This document shows, one piece after another, positions 60,730 through 64,000 of a DNA stretch of 64,000 bases; positions within the stretch are counted from its first letter, which is position 1; the number at the start of each line of letters is the position of its first letter. Location of the stretch: assembly GCF_022748595.1 (NCBI RefSeq), contig NZ_JALDSX010000007.1, positions 42,516 through 106,515 of the forward strand, in the 5' to 3' direction. Position numbers and translations under genes: made by a program. Origin of the DNA: Brevibacterium sp. ZH18. Its GTDB lineage: Bacteria > Actinomycetota > Actinomycetes > Actinomycetales > Brevibacteriaceae. The notes under the pieces are model-generated. The model was not told where the DNA came from. It saw only the letters and a program-made list of their open reading frames with translations, and did not search any database.

Positions 60730-61349
60730 CGTCCATTCAGGTCATGGAGTGGGACTCGACGAAGCCAAGCGCCACGGGAGCAAACCCCACTCTCTTGGGC
60801 GCGCAATAGAGCGTCTGCCATGGCCGCAATAGCGCCCAGCCACCTTAGCCACAGAAGTTCCCAAATCGACCAGTGCTCGTCATGTCTCCCCGTCCTCATG
60901 GTCGACTGGAGCTGCTGCACGAGATTTTCCTCTGAGCGTGTCCTGGAAATACTTGTCGCACCGCTCGGGCGTCTCATACTGCCGGCCGGGGTTCCGACTA
61001 GCTACGCTCACTCGGACATAGCCAAACTGCTGTCCGAATTGCGTGTCAGCTTAGTTCTCGGATCCGGTAGGCATATGTGTCCAGTCGTCGAAACTGCGAC
61101 CCGCTGTACAGCATTTCTTCGTCGGCGGATTCAGGTGACAAACCGGCATACCCGCTAGACAAAAATTAACTGTCGATTTCATACTTTCATGGGATGTGCC
61201 CGGCCGGTCGGCGTGCATATGCTCACAGTGAACAGCTACCAGCCAGCTAAAGCGTGCAAGCCCGCTCGGTGTTGAGTGGCCGGCCTTGAGTTGAAGTCGT
61301 GCCGGTATCTGCTCGCCCCTCATATAGACAAATCGGAAGGAACGAACAG

Positions 61350-62132
61350 ATGAAACGTCCATTGATGGTCGTCGCTTTGATCGCCACCACATCTTTAGCG
61401 ATACCGATAGCTGGATCAGCCGCGGCCGCCGAGACAGGCGGACAAAGCCAGGAAACTCAGATTCAGCAGGTACGAAAGCTTGCTAAGACAGGGGAGCTGG
61501 AAACTCAGGTGGAGGATCTCGCTACATACATTTCCGGTGAGCCCGGGAACCAAGTTCTCGATATTGGTCGAGCACGCGCTTCTGGAGCGAGCGAGATCGT
61601 CGTCGAGGTGACCGAAGAAACAGTGTCTGCGAACAACTACCTCGTCGACGAAATCATGTCGGGCGAGAAACTCGAAGATGTTGACTTAGGATCGTTCCCG
61701 CTCGTCGAGGAGATGATGGAGACCACTCCCAGTCAGGGGAAAACGGCTAGAAACGGAGAGATTCCGCTTGCGAAGGCAGGTGTCAGTGCTTGTGGGGACA
61801 AGAAGCATCCCGTGCCCTCGAAATCGCCGAAGCGGCACAAGAAAACATCATCGAAACCCCACACATCGCTAAAGAAGGCCGGGTTCCATAAGACGGCCGG
61901 GTATGCCTGTGGTGCGAGAGGATACACATGCGCAAATGACTACACTCAAGGACGGGGGATCAAGACTAAGTACGGATACTGCAAGAGTCCCACGTTCCGA
62001 AACCAGGGTTACGTGACGGGCAAGAAATCCTACTGGATTCAGTATGGTGAACCGAACCCTGAGATTCACAAATACCCGTGGCCATACAAGACTTGGGGCC
62101 TGTATGTGAAGTGGTGGCATGACAAGCACTGA
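61350..62132 (+). CDS. Secreted protein with acidic pro-region and cationic four-Cys C-terminal domain
   Basis: A 260-residue protein with no family I recognise. A Sec signal peptide (MKRPLMVVALIATTSLAIP) ends near AAAAE. Residues about 30-145 are acidic and helical (ETQVEDLATY, EEMMETTPS). Residues about 155-260 are very basic and aromatic, with four cysteines (ACGDKK, ACGARG, YTCAND, GYCKSP) and the end motif WGLYVKWWHDKH. The contrast suggests a propeptide plus a disulfide-bonded mature domain, as in some bacteriocins or toxins. GGAAGG precedes the ATG. It is the first gene of an apparent four-gene run. Local DNA is A/T-richer than neighbouring operons. Confidence 0.6.
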   Translation: MKRPLMVVALIATTSLAIPIAGSAAAAETGGQSQETQIQQVRKLAKTGELETQVEDLATYISGEPGNQVLDIGRARASGASEIVVEVTEETVSANNYLVDEIMSGEKLEDVDLGSFPLVEEMMETTPSQGKTARNGEIPLAKAGVSACGDKKHPVPSKSPKRHKKTSSKPHTSLKKAGFHKTAGYACGARGYTCANDYTQGRGIKTKYGYCKSPTFRNQGYVTGKKSYWIQYGEPNPEIHKYPWPYKTWGLYVKWWHDKH

Positions 62133-62165
62133 AGTTATTTCGGGCGATAGGCGAGGGAGAGTTTT

Positions 62166-62558
62166 GTGAATCGCAGTACACGTCGTCGTCCGATCCTTCG
62201 TATCGTTCTCGCGGCGGGAGCGGCGTGCGCTGCTCTCGCCGCGATAGCAGTCGCGGCGATTGTTTTCCTTCCCTCATTCTTCGTCCAGGATGCCGTCTAC
62301 GACAACGTTCCGTCGAAAGCATCCTGTGCGGACGTTCCGACAACAGAGACCGTAGAGCAAGTCATCCGCGACTTCCCCGAAATCGGTGATGCAGACCCGA
62401 TTCTGATCGACCGATGCGATGGTGCGATCATCGAGATACAGGTTGCGGACCACAGCACACGGGAAGATGTCGAAGACTATCTGAAAACGAATGGAAAGTA
62501 TGAGAAGTCAACCGGTTGGTGGTGGCGTTCGGTTCCCATCGCGATCCGCAATGTATGA
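62166..62558 (+). CDS. Small membrane-anchored protein, unknown function
   Basis: A 130-residue protein starting at GTG 62166, with GAGGGAGA upstream. One N-terminal membrane helix follows basic residues (RSTRRRPILRIVL), then an acidic extracytoplasmic domain of about 85 residues with two cysteines (ASCADVP, DRCDGA) and a WWW motif near the end. No family recognised. It is 33 bp after the secreted protein and overlaps the next gene by 8 bp. Confidence 0.55.
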   Translation: MNRSTRRRPILRIVLAAGAACAALAAIAVAAIVFLPSFFVQDAVYDNVPSKASCADVPTTETVEQVIRDFPEIGDADPILIDRCDGAIIEIQVADHSTREDVEDYLKTNGKYEKSTGWWWRSVPIAIRNV

Positions 62559-63015
62559 GTTCCTGGCAGTCCGCCGCCTTGTGGCCGTGTGCTTACTTGC
62601 AGGTGCGGGGGCGGCGACGTATCTCGTCGGGTCTGGCCGATTCGACTATGCAGCGCATTTCCTCGCGGGGGCAGGTGGCACACTGATCCTCATCGGTGCG
62701 ACAAGTTTCCTCTGGCACCTATTGAGAAGTCGGTGGCCGTCAATATTTGCCTCCGCTGCACCGGCCATCGCGTCCGCCACCCTCATCTCTATCGGTTTCG
62801 GCCTGGTTGCCGAGTTTACGGTCTTCGCAGCACCGGTCGCTGACATCGTCGACATCGTGCACCAGTCGCTCGGGGCGGTCGTTGTCGGGATGGCCTGCAT
62901 TCTCTTACCCGGCAGTCGCGGATCGTGGATCGCTACCTTGGTCAGCGACGGAACCATTGGCGCGCTGGGTCTGGTGATGATCATGATTGGAGCAGCTCTT
63001 GTCGGAATCATCTGA
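62551..63015 (+). CDS. Small multi-helix membrane protein, unknown function
   Basis: A 154-residue protein with about five hydrophobic helices and almost no soluble part, starting at ATG 62551. The helices contain FDYAAHFLAGAGGTLILIG and small-residue motifs. The histidine and aspartate in DYAAHF resemble VanZ-like or DUF2238-like proteins only loosely. Its start overlaps the stop of the preceding gene. Possible roles include immunity or export for the secreted protein, but this is speculation from context. Confidence 0.55.
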   Translation: MYEFLAVRRLVAVCLLAGAGAATYLVGSGRFDYAAHFLAGAGGTLILIGATSFLWHLLRSRWPSIFASAAPAIASATLISIGFGLVAEFTVFAAPVADIVDIVHQSLGAVVVGMACILLPGSRGSWIATLVSDGTIGALGLVMIMIGAALVGII

Positions 63016-63037
63016 GAGCGAAGACAAGGTGCGGCGC

Positions 63038-63457
63038 ATGCGTATGGTGAGCCTGACAGTGCTGGGGCTGGTCGGCGTTATCCTCATCGTCGTCGGGGTG
63101 GCCGTATCGTGGCAGCGCACGCTGATTCCCCGTGCCCTTGACGGCACGGCCGGGAACATCGAGACCTTTGAGGTTGATCAGCCCGGAGTCGATGACTGGG
63201 TGAGCCTGAGTATCGATGATCGTGAGATCACTACGGGAAACGACGCGTTGATGTGCCTGAGAGAAGGTTCGACTGTCACCAAATCATCGTTTTCACACCA
63301 TATGTACGTGGATGGGGAGTCGTGTGATCTGCCGTTCCCGCGGCAAGCTGTGACAGATACGGTCGTGCCGCTGCTGCTTACCGGGATACTCGCTTCGCTT
63401 GTCTTATCGAAACGCAGTCGCCGTAACGCCGGCCTTCTCTTGGGCGGCGATTCCTGA
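63038..63457 (+). CDS. Small two-helix membrane protein, unknown function
   Basis: A protein of about 139 residues from ATG 63038 (AAGG 8 nt upstream); the frame is open to TTG 62987. An N-terminal helix (SLTVLGLVGVILIVVGVAV), an extracytoplasmic region of about 70 residues with two cysteines (LMCLRE, ESCDLP) and a second helix near the C terminus are visible. It follows the multi-helix protein directly. Family not recognised. Confidence 0.5.
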   Translation: MRMVSLTVLGLVGVILIVVGVAVSWQRTLIPRALDGTAGNIETFEVDQPGVDDWVSLSIDDREITTGNDALMCLREGSTVTKSSFSHHMYVDGESCDLPFPRQAVTDTVVPLLLTGILASLVLSKRSRRNAGLLLGGDS

Positions 63458-63599
63458 GGTCAAGCTGGTGCGGGGATAGACACATTTGTCAACGATTCGT
63501 CCGAACCGTTTGGCGGATTTGTTGAGACCGTATACCCGTTTGACAGTGTCATTTTCAGAAGCTGCCTGCACGGAATATCAGAACTCGAGTGCACGCGAA

Positions 63600-63776
63600 T
63601 CACGATCGGAGAGCAACCTTCTGGTCTGCCCGGGCTATGGCGCGATAGACGGTGGACCTGCCTACGGAGAACAGCTCTGGCAGGTCCCGCTTGCTGTATT
63701 CACTGGGTGTGTGGAGTTTGTTGAGGTGGGCTTCTTTTTGACTGTGAGCTTCGGAGTCTTCAGCACACCGACCCAT
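63600..63776 (-). pseudogene. C-terminal fragment of a serine recombinase (resolvase/invertase)
   Basis: Minus-strand translation gives the end of a Hin/Tn3-type resolvase: CAEDSEAHSQKEAHLNKLH, then PSEYSKRDLPELFSVGRSTV and YRAIARADQ with a TGA at 63600-63602. This is the helix-turn-helix DNA-binding tail of the family. The catalytic domain is absent and upstream sequence hits a stop. It marks a decayed mobile element between the unknown operon and the IS end. From 63458 to 63599 I see nothing supportable. Confidence 0.65.
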
Positions 63777-63907
63777 TCCGGTAGGGAGTTCGGCATGGGA
63801 GAACGTCTTCTCCCGAGGTCACCTCAACATTCTCGCGATTAGTTCGTCCGATGGCAGCGCCAGGCTGTTCGTTCGACGACTGTAAATCCCAGCTTGGCTA
63901 GATTTCG

Positions 63908-64000
63908 GGCTCTTCATAAATAGGGCTGTAGGAGCCTACTCATTCCGCCAGCGTGGAGCAGTGATCGGATGAGGTAGTTGCTCCGGTTACGGAATCCCAA
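63908..64000 (-). mobile_element. End of an ISL3-family insertion sequence with transposase C terminus (partial)
   Basis: The minus strand from 64000 down to a TGA at 63914-63916 reads as the transposase tail (LGFRNRSNYLIRSLLHAGG and so on), matching the typical end of ISL3 transposases. The sequence GGCTCTTC at about 63909, right at the gene's end, matches the usual start of ISL3 terminal inverted repeats. The element continues beyond the window. Whether it is intact cannot be judged. Confidence 0.6.

Noticed and set aside
60820..61158. Plus-strand 112-aa ORF in the 60.7-61.3 kb gap
   Set aside because: There is no ribosome site, no family feature and erratic codon use; reported as non-coding gap.
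63486..63842. Plus-strand 118-aa ORF near the right edge
   Set aside because: It overlaps the minus-strand recombinase fragment, which has clear helix-turn-helix sequence; the plus frame has none.

Overview
The window looks like chromosome from a high-GC actinobacterium. It has GC-rich codon use, frequent GTG/TTG starts, many tightly coupled ATGA overlaps, actinobacterial-style regulators (GntR/FCD, IclR, LysR, ArsR) and a Cds1-like cysteine desulfhydrase. Brevibacterium (Micrococcales) is my best guess from gene content and style, but no rRNA or marker gene is present to prove it. No tRNA, rRNA or CRISPR array was seen.

Layout. (1) 1-5.5 kb: the edge of a PPC/DUF296 protein, a LysR regulator divergent from an M20 peptidase-MFS transporter pair, and a DUF1275 membrane protein. 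(2) 5.7-13.4 kb: a complete oligopeptide ABC importer operon (binding protein, two permeases, fused double ATPase) with an embedded gamma-glutamyltransferase-family enzyme and a terminal GntR gene. (3) 13.4-16.8 kb: Cds1-like PLP enzyme, ArsR-SRPBCC pair and an FAH-family hydrolase. (4) 17.1-25.0 kb: CoA-transferase, HMG-CoA lyase, a second CoA-transferase, the tripartite tricarboxylate transporter (TTT) TctC-TctB-TctA and an IclR regulator, probably for import and CoA-dependent cleavage of a branched dicarboxylate. (5) 25.0-39.4 kb: a segment of about 14.4 kb between two near-identical 58-bp direct repeats derived from the 3' end of that IclR gene. It carries hyuAB with a GntR gene, and a leftward operon of amidase, MFS, MaoC hydratase, CoA-transferase, acyl-CoA dehydrogenase, MmgE/PrpD and CitE-like lyase, which reads like a C5-dicarboxylate (methylsuccinate/mesaconate/itaconate-type) route. 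A decayed acyl-CoA dehydrogenase lies at its end. (6) 39.4-53.3 kb: assorted single genes and pairs: a quinol-monooxygenase-like protein, an SDR gene with an in-frame stop, IclR, a GMC oxidoreductase with its subunit 3, a RibD-like reductase, an aldolase, PoxB, an anion transporter, a 2-hydroxyacid dehydrogenase, an AKR, and a Met/His-rich membrane protein followed by a PepSY protein. (7) 53.4-60.5 kb: a second TTT operon (TctC-PdxA-like-TctB-TctA) with GntR, divergent from CoA-transferase plus enoyl-CoA hydratase. (8) 60.6-64.0 kb: a tiny peptide ORF with two hairpins, an unrecognised four-gene operon led by a secreted cationic four-Cys protein, then a resolvase fragment and the end of an ISL3-type element at the right edge.

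Two general patterns stand out. Several transport operons have clear palindromic operator candidates beside their regulators; a GTATAC-centred motif occurs at both the peptide ABC operon and the second TTT locus. Short tandem repeats of 7-30 bp are unusually common, both between genes and inside low-complexity protein tails.
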